Position numbers and translations under genes: made by a program. A stretch of DNA of 64,000 bases from JANNBN01 sp031385545 (GTDB taxonomy: Bacteria; Actinomycetota; Acidimicrobiia; Acidimicrobiales; JANYDT01). A model generated the notes under the pieces. That model made no database searches. It saw only the letters and a list, made by a program, of their open reading frames with translations, and had not been told where the DNA came from. The stretch is from assembly GCA_031385545.1 (NCBI GenBank), contig JANNBN010000033.1, positions 6,923 to 70,922 of the forward strand, read 5' to 3'. This document shows positions 27,058-36,264 of this stretch, piece by piece; the stretch's first letter is position 1, and every line of letters begins with the position of its first letter.

Positions 27058-28656
27058 TTAGGGAAGCGTCTGGGTGGGCTCTTCGAACAGCACCGTGGAA
27101 TCATTGCCCGGCACGCTTTCGCTGGCGCTGCTGAAGGCGGTGTCTGGCAGTTCGATCACCGGGAATTCGTCGGTGCCGAACGTTCTATCGATGGCACCGT
27201 CGGGCTGCTCGATCGGGAAGCCGTCACCTCCGCTTCCCACGGGGCCGCCAATTCCCCCGCCGAGAATTGCCCCGAAGGGCTGGGAGAGCTGACCGAAGAG
27301 CGGATTGTCCATGAGCGACGAGAGTCGCTCTTCGGGGGTGTTACCGGTTCCTTTCAGATCTTCGGGCTTGATCTTGCGAAGCGAGGTCACCACTGAACCG
27401 AGGGTGGTTCGGATGGGTGCCACGAACCACTTCCCTCCGCGCTGCACAACCGTCAGGCCTCCTGAGGAAGCTGGATCGGTGAGCATCTTCTGGTACTGCT
27501 TGGTCCACTGCTCTTCGGCGAGCTTCCCTGATTCGGTGTCGCCGGTCAGGTCTCCGATGAGTTTCGGCAAGTCCTTACCGCATCGCTTCGACTGTTTGGC
27601 GTTGTAGGTCGCGTCGACGCAGTCGCCATCCAGCACTACATGTGCAGATGTCCCGTCTGCGTTCACGTTGAGGTCGACAGACCACCTCGTGATGGAGACC
27701 ACGGTCTGGCCGTCGACCTGCTTGGACTGCAGGCCGAGTTTCGGAAAGCTCAGCGTGAATTGTTTCCTGGCCTTGGCCAAGGTCGCTTCGGTATCAGCAA
27801 GGAACAGAGGCGCATAGTCCTGCATCACTTGCATCTCGTCGGGGTCCAGCAGCGCGATGGCTCCCTTGGTGTCCAGCGCCCCGAGCCGGTTCATCATCTG
27901 CTGCACGGCTTCTTCTGGCGAGTTGGCTCCGACAGCGGTGATGGACTCCGCAGCGGTGGGCATCGGTTTGCCGGAGGACCGCCGGGCAGCTTCGGCAGCG
28001 GAATATGCCAGCGAGACATACCAGCGCCCGTCGCGCTTCACCGTGGTGAGCGACCCTTGCTTGAACGATTCGGCGTGCTTCTGCTGCGCCGGAACGGACT
28101 CGGCGAACTGCTTCACGACTCCGCCGAGGATCTTTGCCGGATCGGCTGATGTCTCGATGCTGCCACCGGTCATCTGCACGGTGATGATGTCGTCACGGAC
28201 CGGTTGTTCGGCGAACGCCTGACCGGTGAATTTCACCGAGGCGCTGCTGAGCTTGTGCAAGTCGTTTGCCGGGTCGATGACATCGAGCCGTTTCAACTCG
28301 TCGATCAACGGAACCGCTGTGTCGAGCATCAGGTTCCGTTCGCCGGGTGCGAGCGTTTCCATCGCACCAATCACATCGCTCGAGCTCAGCGCGCTGAGAA
28401 ACTCTTGGACGGCTTCGGTCGGCGTGTTCGAGGGCGATGCGGCGAACTGACGTGCGGCGAATGCTCCGCCTCCGACCAGACCGATCACTCCCACCAGGGC
28501 CACACCCTTTCGCCACCCACGGGTTTGTGACGCCTGAACGGCACTCATGTTGCTGGGATCCCACTGAGATGTCACCTCAGGTGTGCCGTGGAGTGCGGGG
28601 ACGCCAGGGACTCCAGGGGTCGAATCGTTGGTTGGTTCCGGGGTTGCGTCCATCAT
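27058..28656 (-). CDS. Membrane-anchored extracytoplasmic protein, unknown
   Basis: A 532-residue protein. A Pro/Thr-rich cytosolic N-terminus is followed by one membrane helix at about residues 52-68 (GVALVGVIGLVGGGAFAA). The rest is external: two similar segments (TEAVQEFLSALSSSDVIGAMETLAP; PEEAVQQMMNRLGALDTKGAIALLDPDE) look like repeated NTF2/SnoaL-like folds. The C-terminus is acidic and Gly/Pro-rich. Its start overlaps the upstream membrane protein by 4 nt (ATGA). Function unknown; an envelope role is inferred. Confidence 0.78.
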   Translation of the reverse strand: MMDATPEPTNDSTPGVPGVPALHGTPEVTSQWDPSNMSAVQASQTRGWRKGVALVGVIGLVGGGAFAARQFAASPSNTPTEAVQEFLSALSSSDVIGAMETLAPGERNLMLDTAVPLIDELKRLDVIDPANDLHKLSSASVKFTGQAFAEQPVRDDIITVQMTGGSIETSADPAKILGGVVKQFAESVPAQQKHAESFKQGSLTTVKRDGRWYVSLAYSAAEAARRSSGKPMPTAAESITAVGANSPEEAVQQMMNRLGALDTKGAIALLDPDEMQVMQDYAPLFLADTEATLAKARKQFTLSFPKLGLQSKQVDGQTVVSITRWSVDLNVNADGTSAHVVLDGDCVDATYNAKQSKRCGKDLPKLIGDLTGDTESGKLAEEQWTKQYQKMLTDPASSGGLTVVQRGGKWFVAPIRTTLGSVVTSLRKIKPEDLKGTGNTPEERLSSLMDNPLFGQLSQPFGAILGGGIGGPVGSGGDGFPIEQPDGAIDRTFGTDEFPVIELPDTAFSSASESVPGNDSTVLFEEPTQTLP

Positions 28657-29153
28657 GGCTGTGACACTCCTTCGGGTGGTTCATCGACACCCAACATGGG
28701 CGGGAGTCCCTGAAACGTGATGAAGAACAGCAGTGCGGCGCATGCAATCGCTGTCGGCGGACCCGACAGGCTCAGTCGCGACACCCATAGTCCTACACCA
28801 CCGACGAGCGCGCCCACCGTTGCGATCGCGCTCGCCACCGAGGTGATGGCTCGTGATCGCGACAAGGACGGGTGCATCGCGTGCAACAGCACAAGCAAGG
28901 CGACAAGGGTGGGCGTGAGGACGACGACCAGGGCGACCAGCGATCGGAACGGACCGTCGGTGAGACCCAGGACCCGGGCGGACCGCAGGGTTGCGAACGC
29001 GCTCCTCGACCGGCTGCCAACCTTCACGAACGGCAGGCACAAGGACAACGCAACGCCTGCGGCGGTGACGAGACGCAATGCTCCTGCAGCGATTGAACTG
29101 TGCGAACTGATTGAACCGATTAGACCGGTCGAACCAGCGGACGGACGGGCCAC
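28653..29153 (-). CDS. Four-helix membrane protein, unknown
   Basis: A 166-residue protein with about four hydrophobic segments (LVTAAGVALSLCLPFV, SLVALVVVLTPTLVALLVLLHAM, VASAIATVGALVGGVGLWV, AIACAALLFFITFQGLP). I do not recognise the family. It overlaps the downstream membrane-anchored gene by 4 nt, so the pair is translationally coupled and may work together in the envelope. Confidence 0.7.
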   Translation of the reverse strand: MARPSAGSTGLIGSISSHSSIAAGALRLVTAAGVALSLCLPFVKVGSRSRSAFATLRSARVLGLTDGPFRSLVALVVVLTPTLVALLVLLHAMHPSLSRSRAITSVASAIATVGALVGGVGLWVSRLSLSGPPTAIACAALLFFITFQGLPPMLGVDEPPEGVSQP

Positions 29154-29265
29154 GGTTCCAGTTTGGCGCGCTGCAGGACTTCGGCTTGCGTCATCGCCGC
29201 GAAAATTGCGAGTATTTGCTCGGGTTTCCTGGTCGACTGATCATGCGGAGACCGGGAGGACAGCC

Positions 29266-29463
29266 ATGAAGATGTTCATTGCAGCTGACAAGTGTCAGGG
29301 CCACAACCGGTGCTACGCCATCGCCCCAGAACTGGTCGATGTCGACGACCTGGGTATGGCCCATACGCTCAACGACGGGGTCGTCCCTCCGGAGCTTGAG
29401 GCGAAGGCCCGTCTGTGCGTTGCCAACTGTCCCGAGTTCGCCATCACGCTCGACGAAGGCTGA
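29266..29463 (+). CDS. 3Fe-4S ferredoxin partner of P450
   Basis: A 65-residue ferredoxin. DKCQGHNRCYAIAP gives C-x2-H-x2-C, and RLCVANCPEFAI gives the remaining cysteines. The His at the usual second Cys position marks a 3Fe-4S type common next to actinobacterial P450 genes. GGGAGGA lies just before the ATG. The P450 gene starts 2 bp after its stop, so it is the likely electron donor. Confidence 0.92.
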   Translation: MKMFIAADKCQGHNRCYAIAPELVDVDDLGMAHTLNDGVVPPELEAKARLCVANCPEFAITLDEG

Positions 29464-29465
29464 CC

Positions 29466-30683
29466 ATGTCTGATCTCGTACGGACGGCCGCACCCGTCAT
29501 CGACTGGGCGAGCGATTTCGACCACACCGACCCGGTGTGGGTCGACAATCCGTTCCCGATCTGGGACGACCTCCGTAAACAGTGCCCTATCGCCCACAGC
29601 GAACGGTACAACGGTGTGTATCTGCCGACGCGTCACGAGGACATCAGCGCAATCGCCTACGACACGGATCACTTCACGTCCAAGTCCGTCATCGTGTCGA
29701 CGGGTGAGATCATTGCCGATCCACCCATCGGTGGCGCCCCGCCGATCACCAGCGATCCTCCGTTCCACCAGCACGCCCGTCGGCTGTTGCTGCCTGCATT
29801 CGGTCCGAAGGTCATCGAGGCGCTGCGGCCCCGCGTCGAAGAGCTGTGTGATCGCCTGCTCGACGAGATGGAGGGCAAAGACATCGTTGACGCTGCGGCC
29901 GACTATGCCCAGCACATTCCACCGGCTGTGATCGCGCACATGCTGGGTCTGCCGATCGAGGACGGGCAGCTCTTCCGCGACTTCATCCACAACTCCATCG
30001 TCGCCGTGGATGCACCACCGGAATTCCGCCAGGAGTGGTTCCAGCGCATCGACGAGTACCTCGACGGTCACATCAACGACCACCGCGAGAATCCCCGTGA
30101 AGACCTGATCAGCTTCTTGCTGGAAGCTGAGATCTTCGGCAACAAGCTCAGCCACGAGCACGTCCGCGGCACCGTGGTGCTGCTGCTCATCGCGGGTATC
30201 GACACCACATGGTCGGGCATCGGGGCATCGCTCTACCACTTGGCGTCAACCGACGCAGATCGCAATCGTCTCGCCTCCGAACCCGATCTCTTACCGACGG
30301 CCATCGAGGAATTCCTGCGCGCCTATGCGCCGGTAACAATGGCCCGTGTAGTGAAGGAAGACGTTGTCATCAGCGGAACCGAACTAAAGAAGGACCAGTA
30401 CTGCCTGTTGCCGTTCCCCGCAGCCAATCGTGATCCCGAGCAATTCGTCGATGCTGATCAGTTCATCATCGATCGTGAAGAGAACCGCCACTCGGCCTTC
30501 GGGCTTGGCATCCACCGATGCCTCGGTTCGAACCTCGCCCGGTTGGAGATGAGCGTCGCTGTGCAGAAATGGATGGAGCGTTTCCCCGACTTCATCCTCG
30601 AAGACCCGACCGCGGTGACATGGTCAGCCGGCCAGGTGCGTGGGCCACGGGTCCTTCCGGTCAGAATCCTTCAGCGCGCTTAG
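29466..30683 (+). CDS. Cytochrome P450
   Basis: A 405-residue soluble bacterial P450. AGIDTTWSGIG is the I-helix oxygen-binding motif, EEFLR the ExxR of the K-helix, and FGLGIHRCLGSNLARLE the haem-binding loop with the Cys ligand. It is a probable monooxygenase receiving electrons from the adjacent ferredoxin. The substrate cannot be read from sequence; sterol, lipid or terpene oxidation would be typical. Confidence 0.93.
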   Translation: MSDLVRTAAPVIDWASDFDHTDPVWVDNPFPIWDDLRKQCPIAHSERYNGVYLPTRHEDISAIAYDTDHFTSKSVIVSTGEIIADPPIGGAPPITSDPPFHQHARRLLLPAFGPKVIEALRPRVEELCDRLLDEMEGKDIVDAAADYAQHIPPAVIAHMLGLPIEDGQLFRDFIHNSIVAVDAPPEFRQEWFQRIDEYLDGHINDHRENPREDLISFLLEAEIFGNKLSHEHVRGTVVLLLIAGIDTTWSGIGASLYHLASTDADRNRLASEPDLLPTAIEEFLRAYAPVTMARVVKEDVVISGTELKKDQYCLLPFPAANRDPEQFVDADQFIIDREENRHSAFGLGIHRCLGSNLARLEMSVAVQKWMERFPDFILEDPTAVTWSAGQVRGPRVLPVRILQRA

Positions 30684-30692
30684 AATTGCCGC

Positions 30693-31826
30693 TCAAGCCG
30701 AGGCCTCAATGCGGTCCCACTCCGCCGCGGACGCGTCCGTCCGGTCGTTCCACTCCGCCACCTGGTTGCGCCCACGGGATTTTGCGCGGTACATAGCCTG
30801 GTCGGCGCGCCGTTGGGCTACTTCGATCGGTTGCCCGGGAAACGCCGTTGCGATGCCGATACTCGCGCTGATCGCAACATGGCCGACGCTCAATCCGTAA
30901 CCGAGTTGCAGCTGACGCAGAATCCGCTCGGCGACTCCTCGTGCCCCGTTGATATCGGTTCGTGCGATGACGATGAACTCGTCGCCGCCGCTGCGGATGA
31001 GTTGATCTTCAAGTCGTAAAACAGCCTGAACCCGCGCTGTCGCGGCGATCAGCAGTTCGTCGCCGACTGCGTGGCCGTACGCGTCGTTGAGCTCCTTGAA
31101 CCGGTCAAGGTCGATGCAGATCACCGAATGCTGCTCCACGCCGACGATGTCGTCGACATGGCGCTCAAGCATTCGGCGGTTACCTGCGCCGGTCAGGGGG
31201 TCGTGGAGAGATTCCTGCTCGGACAGCTTTAACGCTGCAGCCAGTTGCCTGGTGAGGTCATCGGCACGGGACTTCTCTTCGAACACCTGACGCGTGTTCG
31301 CCCGAGTGGTGCGGTGGGCACGGTCGGTGACCAGCAGAAACCCGACGATCCCGAGAAAGAGCATGGGATCCGCGTCGTTGCGGATCATGGCGATGCTCAG
31401 ACTCAGCGAGATTGGACCTGTGAAGAACAGCGTCAGGACTCTGGACGCAGCATTGGCTGCCGCCGCCGTCGAAAGCATCGTCACCGAAATCAGGACGATC
31501 CTCAATTGCGTCGTGTTTCCGGTCGTGTCCGGCGCCATGCCGAACAGGGAGTAGCCGCCGCACCCGATGCTGGTCATGAGTGTTCCGGCGCGGATGATGT
31601 TCAGGTTGCGCAGACTTCCCTGGGCCAAGAACAACCGTGATCCGAACCAGGTGGAAAGTGATCCGACCCATCCCACCAGCATCGACACGATGAGGACACG
31701 ATGGTCAACTGTCGGCCAGAGCGCGGCCACTGCCGCGGTCATTCCGGGTATCCCGAACAGGACCAGCGATTTGAGGTTCCGCGCCGATTCCCGATCCAAC
31801 TCGCGGGTGACCTCCCTATGCTTCAC
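30693..31826 (-). CDS. Membrane diguanylate cyclase (GGDEF)
   Basis: A 377-residue protein. The N-terminal half has about six membrane segments; the C-terminal half is an active-type GGDEF domain (DPLTGAGNRRMLERHV, CIDLDRFKELNDAYGHAVGDELL, IRSGGDEFIVIA, SASIGIA). The intact SGGDEF motif predicts c-di-GMP synthesis. No I-site RxxD is visible five residues before the motif (RLEDQLIRSGGDEF). It is convergent with the P450 gene, 9 bp apart. Confidence 0.9.
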   Translation of the reverse strand: MKHREVTRELDRESARNLKSLVLFGIPGMTAAVAALWPTVDHRVLIVSMLVGWVGSLSTWFGSRLFLAQGSLRNLNIIRAGTLMTSIGCGGYSLFGMAPDTTGNTTQLRIVLISVTMLSTAAAANAASRVLTLFFTGPISLSLSIAMIRNDADPMLFLGIVGFLLVTDRAHRTTRANTRQVFEEKSRADDLTRQLAAALKLSEQESLHDPLTGAGNRRMLERHVDDIVGVEQHSVICIDLDRFKELNDAYGHAVGDELLIAATARVQAVLRLEDQLIRSGGDEFIVIARTDINGARGVAERILRQLQLGYGLSVGHVAISASIGIATAFPGQPIEVAQRRADQAMYRAKSRGRNQVAEWNDRTDASAAEWDRIEASA

Positions 31827-31937
31827 GTTCAGGGTTTCGACTCCGCTGCGAGAGGGCTGAATCCAACCAATAGAGGTGAAACGGTGAACGGTGGCTCACC
31901 GTCGGCAGTGGAAGCCGAACAGTGCAGTTCCCTTCCA

Positions 31938-31960
31938 CCTCCTCGTCCTGTTTGAGGAGG
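31938..31960 (+). promoter_or_regulatory. Hairpin that would pair with a Shine-Dalgarno sequence
   Basis: CCTCCTC (31938-31944) pairs perfectly with GAGGAGG (31954-31960) across a nine-base loop. The right arm is a perfect Shine-Dalgarno core. It lies 16 nt before the assumed GTG at 31977, which is rather far, so control of translation is only a possibility. Confidence 0.3.
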
Positions 31961-31976
31961 ATCAAGCCGCACTACG

Positions 31977-32948
31977 GTGGCTGGCGTGCGTATTGCAAGC
32001 CTCATTCCGTCCGGTACCGACTTGGTCATCGCTCTTGGCCTGGGCGGGCATCTCGTCGGGGTTTCGCACGAGTGCGACCACGAAGAAGCTCGGGGGCTCC
32101 CGGTTCTGACCTCAAGTGTGATCCCCCCGCCTGCTCTCGACGGCCCCAGTATCGAGCCCGCCGAAATCGACCGCATCGTGAGTGCATCTGTACAAGCGGG
32201 TAGCAGCTTGTACCTCACCGATCGTGCCCTGCTTCGCTCGCTCGCTCCTGACGTGATTGTCACCCAGGACGTCTGTGACGTCTGCGCGGTGAATGCCGAT
32301 GCCGCACGGGACCTCATGTGCGAACTGGCGCCGGGTGCCAAGCTTGTGATGCTGAGGGCCACAGACGTAGCCGGGTTCTTCAGAGACTTGAGTGTTCTGG
32401 GCGACGCGCTCGGTGTCGCCGAAAGGGCTGCGTCGGTTGTTGCATTCACAGCTGCAGCGCTGCAGGAGCACCGTTCGTACTCTCAAGCGACCGAAGGCAA
32501 GAGGGTTGATCTGCTCACACTCGAATGGAGTGATCCGCCGTTCCTCGGCGGCCACTGGGTCCCAGAATTGGTCGAGCTTGCTGGCGCCCTGCATGTGATC
32601 AGTGGCCCGGGTGAAGCGTCGCGCCGCTCTGACTGGGACGAGATTGCAGCAGCTGACCCAGACGTCATTGTGTTCTGTCCTTGCGGGTACGACCTGCACC
32701 AGGCGACTGTTGAAGCGACAGCGTTGGCGGGTCGCCCGGAAGTGGCCTCCCTCCGAGCGGTTCGCTCGGGTCGGTTCTACGCCGTCGATGCGAACCGGTT
32801 GTTTTCACGGTGCACAACGAACCTCGTTGAGGCAGTGGCCGTGCTGCGCAGTCTCGCGGGAGCCGATGCAGATACCCAGCTTCCAACCGGCACGGCTCGG
32901 GTAGCCCACACCCACGGCCTTGTTCCGGCGATTGGCTCGGTCCCGTGA
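31977..32948 (+). CDS. BtuF-like cobalamin-binding protein without export signal
   Basis: A 323-residue protein with the periplasmic-binding-protein fold of BtuF (VRIASLIPSGTDLVIALGLGGHLVGVSHECDH; ALLRSLAPDVIVTQDVCDVCAV; SGRFYAVDANRLFSRCTTNLVEAVAVL). No signal peptide or lipobox is visible, so it should be cytosolic, as for the class found next to DUF71 genes. The start is a GTG at 31977 or 31986. It overlaps the DUF71 gene by 4 nt. A role in B12 salvage is inferred from family and context. Confidence 0.82.
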   Translation: MAGVRIASLIPSGTDLVIALGLGGHLVGVSHECDHEEARGLPVLTSSVIPPPALDGPSIEPAEIDRIVSASVQAGSSLYLTDRALLRSLAPDVIVTQDVCDVCAVNADAARDLMCELAPGAKLVMLRATDVAGFFRDLSVLGDALGVAERAASVVAFTAAALQEHRSYSQATEGKRVDLLTLEWSDPPFLGGHWVPELVELAGALHVISGPGEASRRSDWDEIAAADPDVIVFCPCGYDLHQATVEATALAGRPEVASLRAVRSGRFYAVDANRLFSRCTTNLVEAVAVLRSLAGADADTQLPTGTARVAHTHGLVPAIGSVP

Positions 32949-33655
32949 AAGCTCTTATCAGCTCGTCGGGTGGCAAAGATTCGTTGCTCGCTCTACAACG
33001 AGCGCAGCGGGCAGGGTATCAAGTCGACACGATTGTGATGATGTTCGACGAGACCGGTACGACGTCCCGATCGCACGGCATCCGATCCGACGTGGCCAAC
33101 GCTCAGGCTGCAGCGCTCGGGATGACGTTGGTGATGCCCCGTTCGACTTGGGCAACCTACGAAGCGGTGTTCGTAAGCGCGCTTCGGGACCTGTCCGCAG
33201 CAGGTCACACGCACGCTGTTTTCGGCGACATCGACCTTCAGGCGCACCGCGACTGGGAGGAGAAGGTATGCGCTCTTGCGGACATCACTCCCGTGCTCCC
33301 GCTGTGGGGAGAAAATCGCAACGCCTTGGCGGCCGAGGCGCTGACGTCGGGGATCGAGGCCATCGTGGTATGCGTTGATTCGCGTCACCTTGCCGACAGG
33401 TTCGCAGGGCGGGCATATGACGGCGATTTCTTAGCTGACTTGCCTCATGGCGTCGACCGCTGCGGTGAGGACGGCGAATTCCACACGTTCGTGACGAATA
33501 GTCCGTGCATGACCGAACCCGTGCGCGTTCGCGTCTCCCGACTTCGACCGTTCGTTGCGCCGCCGGAGATCGGGGGCGCACGGTTCTGCTTCGCCGAACT
33601 CGAACTGGAACTGGAACTGGAACTGGAACTGGAAGACGCTGAGATTCTGCCCTGA
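32945..33655 (+). CDS. DUF71/COG2102 ATP-pyrophosphatase, B12-linked type
   Basis: A 236-residue N-type ATP pyrophosphatase. SSGGKDSLLALQRAQ is the PP-loop and FGDIDLQAHRDWEEKVC, GVDRCGEDGEFHTFVTN are DUF71 signatures. Eukaryotic and archaeal members make diphthamide. Bacterial members next to BtuF-like genes have been predicted to act in cobalamin salvage amidation. It is coupled to the BtuF-like gene by a GTGA overlap. The C-terminus is an (EL)6 run from a hexanucleotide repeat. Confidence 0.85.
   Translation: MKALISSSGGKDSLLALQRAQRAGYQVDTIVMMFDETGTTSRSHGIRSDVANAQAAALGMTLVMPRSTWATYEAVFVSALRDLSAAGHTHAVFGDIDLQAHRDWEEKVCALADITPVLPLWGENRNALAAEALTSGIEAIVVCVDSRHLADRFAGRAYDGDFLADLPHGVDRCGEDGEFHTFVTNSPCMTEPVRVRVSRLRPFVAPPEIGGARFCFAELELELELELELEDAEILP
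33596..33631 (+). repeat. In-frame hexanucleotide repeat coding for Glu-Leu
   Basis: Six GAACTG-type units (the first is GAACTC) encode ELELELELELEL near the end of the DUF71 protein. Slippage would lengthen or shorten the tail without breaking the frame. Confidence 0.85.
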
Positions 33656-33715
33656 AAGTCGGTGCGGATGGGAGTGATTCGCGCTGTCCTACCCTCCACG
33701 TAGGGTGGTGCGGCC

Positions 33716-36208
33716 ATGTCAGATGCGGCTCCACCCAGCCTGTTCGAACCGGTCGAGCCGTCCGAACCGCGCCCATCTGACGCGCGCAGCCTGTTTGATC
33801 TCCGTGGCCGTACCCGTCCTCCCGAGCCCGGTGCTCCTCCGCCAGAGGACCGTCATGCGCCTCCGCCGGACCGGAGTGCGTCCGACGTCGATGTGGACCT
33901 CGTGCGCGAAGAGGCACCGGCACAGCGTCGCCATCGGCGCGTCAGTATGGAAGAACTGCTTGCAGGGCTGAACGGGCCGCAGTACGACGCAGTCGTCCAC
34001 GACGGGTCTCCCCTCCTGGTGGTCGCGGGCGCAGGCTCGGGGAAGACGCGGGTACTCACCCGCCGCATTGCGTATCTCATCGGTGCCCGGAAGGTTTCAC
34101 CGTTCGCCATCCTCGCCATCACCTTCACCAACAAGGCTGCCGACGAGATGAAACAGCGGGTGGCCGAATTGGTCGGCCCGGTTGCTGAACGGATGTGGGT
34201 CTGTACGTTCCACTCCGCGTGCGTGCGCATCTTGCGCCGCGATGCGCATCGGTTGGGGTTCCGGTCCAGCTTCACCATCTACGACCAGGCCGATGCGGTT
34301 CGGCTGGTGCAGTACGTACTGCGCGATCTCAACCTGGATCCGAAGAAGTTTCCGCCGCGCACGGTCCACTCCACCATCTCGGCTGCCAAGAACGAGCTGC
34401 TCGACGTCGAGCGTTACACCGCTCGCGCCTCCAACATCTTCGAGCGTCGCATCGCCGAGGTCTACGCCGAATACCAGCGTCGGCTGCTGGCCGCCAGCGC
34501 CATGGACTTCGACGATCTGCTGCTGGTCTGCGTTCAGCTGCTGCGTGCTGAACCCGAAGTGTTGGCGCACTATCGCACGCGCTTCCAGCACGTGCTGGTG
34601 GACGAATATCAAGACACCAACGCAGCGCAGAACGAACTGGTTCACCTTCTCGCTGCTGAACACCGCAATGTCACCGTGGTCGGTGACGGTGATCAGTCCA
34701 TCTACCGTTTTCGTGGTGCCGATGTGCGCAACATTTTGGAGTTCGATCGTACGTTCACTGATCGTCAGCAGGTCGTGCTAGATCAGAACTACCGGTCCAG
34801 TCAGAACATCCTCGACGCAGCCAATGCCGTCATCGAGCAGAACACCGGCCGTGAGAAGAAGCGGCTGTGGTCAGACTTCGGCAGCGGCGAACAGATCATC
34901 CGCTTCCACGCGGAAGACGAACGCGACGAGGCAGGGTTCATCGCCCGTGAGATCGACCGGGTGCGGCAGGTCGACGGCCGTCAATGGGGCGACTTCGCTG
35001 TCTTCTACCGAACCAACGCGTCGTCGCGGGCTGTCGAGGAAGGGCTCACCAAAGTCGGCATCCCGTACAAGGTTGTGGGCGGCACACGGTTCTACGATCG
35101 CCGCGAAGTAAAAGATCTGCTCGCTTACCTTCGCGTTGTTGTGAACCCGTCCGACGAAGTGTCGCTCAAGCGCATCGTCAACGTGCCAAAGCGTGGCGTT
35201 GGCGACACATCCCTTGGCCGGCTCGACGCGTGGGCCCGCATGCAGGGCAAGCCGTTCTACCAAGCGATGCACGACGCGCAAGACGCTGGCCTGTCTGGCA
35301 AAGCGCTGCGGGGTGTCAACGAACTGCTGAAGATCGTCGACGGGCTCCGAGAGGTTGAAGGAGGGCCAGCAGCGGTCATCGACGCAGTCCTCGATCGAAC
35401 TGGCTATCGGTCCGAACTCGAGGCCGAGGGTGGCATCGAGGCTGCCGGTCGTCTGGAGAACCTCACAGAGCTCATCGGCCAGGCACGTGAGTACGAGACA
35501 CTGCAGGAGTTCCTCGAGAACACATCGCTGGTCGCAGACTCCGACGAGATCTCGTCCGACGGCACACAGGTCACGCTGATGACACTCCATACGGCCAAGG
35601 GCCTTGAGTTCCCGGTTGTCTTTCTGGTCGGCATGGAAGACGGCGTGTTCCCGCACGTCCGGTCGCTCGGGGAGCCTCACGAGTTGGAAGAAGAGCGGCG
35701 CCTCGCGTACGTCGGCATCACGCGGGCCCGCGAGCGGTTGTACCTCACCCATGCCTGGTGTCGCAGTCTGTTCGGGGCAACGCAGTACAACCCCCTCAGC
35801 AGGTTCGTCAACGAAATCCCGGAAGCGCTCATCACGGTGCAGGGCGCCAAGCAGCGTGGTGGGTCGTGGAGCGATTCCGGCCGGTCCTGGGATTACCGCG
35901 AGGAACGCGGCAGGTCGTCGCGCGGCTCAGGCGAAGAGCCGACCGGCCGGGTCTACGGGGGTGGTGCGCACCGAGACGATGTCGTCGAAGCAGCGTTGCG
36001 TTCCGGGAAGTCGGCGTCGCCCGCCAAGACGACCGGGGCGGAGGCCCTTCAGCTCGAAGTGGGCGATCGCATCGTGCATGGCCGCTACGGCGAGGGCACC
36101 ATTACCGAACTAGCCGGCGAGGGCGACAAGACCGAAGCGGCGGTGGACTTCGCCGGCGTCGGCCTGAAGCGGTTCCTGCTCGCGTGGACCCCGCTCAAGA
36201 AGGCGTAA
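33716..36208 (+). CDS. pcrA: UvrD/PcrA-type ATP-dependent DNA helicase
   Basis: An 830-residue superfamily 1A helicase. An unusual Pro-rich, probably disordered leader of about 75 residues precedes LNGPQYDAV. Motif I is VAGAGSGKTRVL, II VLVDEYQDTN, III GDGDQSIYRFRGA, IV LDQNYRSSQNI, V LMTLHTAKGLEFPVVF and VI YVGITRARERLYLT. The C-terminal VHGRYGEGTITELAGEG is the Tudor-like domain by which PcrA contacts RNA polymerase. It acts in repair and transcription-conflict resolution. Confidence 0.93.
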   Translation: MSDAAPPSLFEPVEPSEPRPSDARSLFDLRGRTRPPEPGAPPPEDRHAPPPDRSASDVDVDLVREEAPAQRRHRRVSMEELLAGLNGPQYDAVVHDGSPLLVVAGAGSGKTRVLTRRIAYLIGARKVSPFAILAITFTNKAADEMKQRVAELVGPVAERMWVCTFHSACVRILRRDAHRLGFRSSFTIYDQADAVRLVQYVLRDLNLDPKKFPPRTVHSTISAAKNELLDVERYTARASNIFERRIAEVYAEYQRRLLAASAMDFDDLLLVCVQLLRAEPEVLAHYRTRFQHVLVDEYQDTNAAQNELVHLLAAEHRNVTVVGDGDQSIYRFRGADVRNILEFDRTFTDRQQVVLDQNYRSSQNILDAANAVIEQNTGREKKRLWSDFGSGEQIIRFHAEDERDEAGFIAREIDRVRQVDGRQWGDFAVFYRTNASSRAVEEGLTKVGIPYKVVGGTRFYDRREVKDLLAYLRVVVNPSDEVSLKRIVNVPKRGVGDTSLGRLDAWARMQGKPFYQAMHDAQDAGLSGKALRGVNELLKIVDGLREVEGGPAAVIDAVLDRTGYRSELEAEGGIEAAGRLENLTELIGQAREYETLQEFLENTSLVADSDEISSDGTQVTLMTLHTAKGLEFPVVFLVGMEDGVFPHVRSLGEPHELEEERRLAYVGITRARERLYLTHAWCRSLFGATQYNPLSRFVNEIPEALITVQGAKQRGGSWSDSGRSWDYREERGRSSRGSGEEPTGRVYGGGAHRDDVVEAALRSGKSASPAKTTGAEALQLEVGDRIVHGRYGEGTITELAGEGDKTEAAVDFAGVGLKRFLLAWTPLKKA

Positions 36209-36264
36209 TCAGCCAACCGTGGTGGCATGGCGCGGCGGCGCCCGGGGTTGCTAGAAACGTTGGC

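Noticed and set aside
31827..31976. Cobalamin riboswitch before the BtuF-like gene
   Set aside because: I looked for the B12-box (AGCCAGGAGACCTGCC-like) on both strands and did not find it. Only small hairpins are present.
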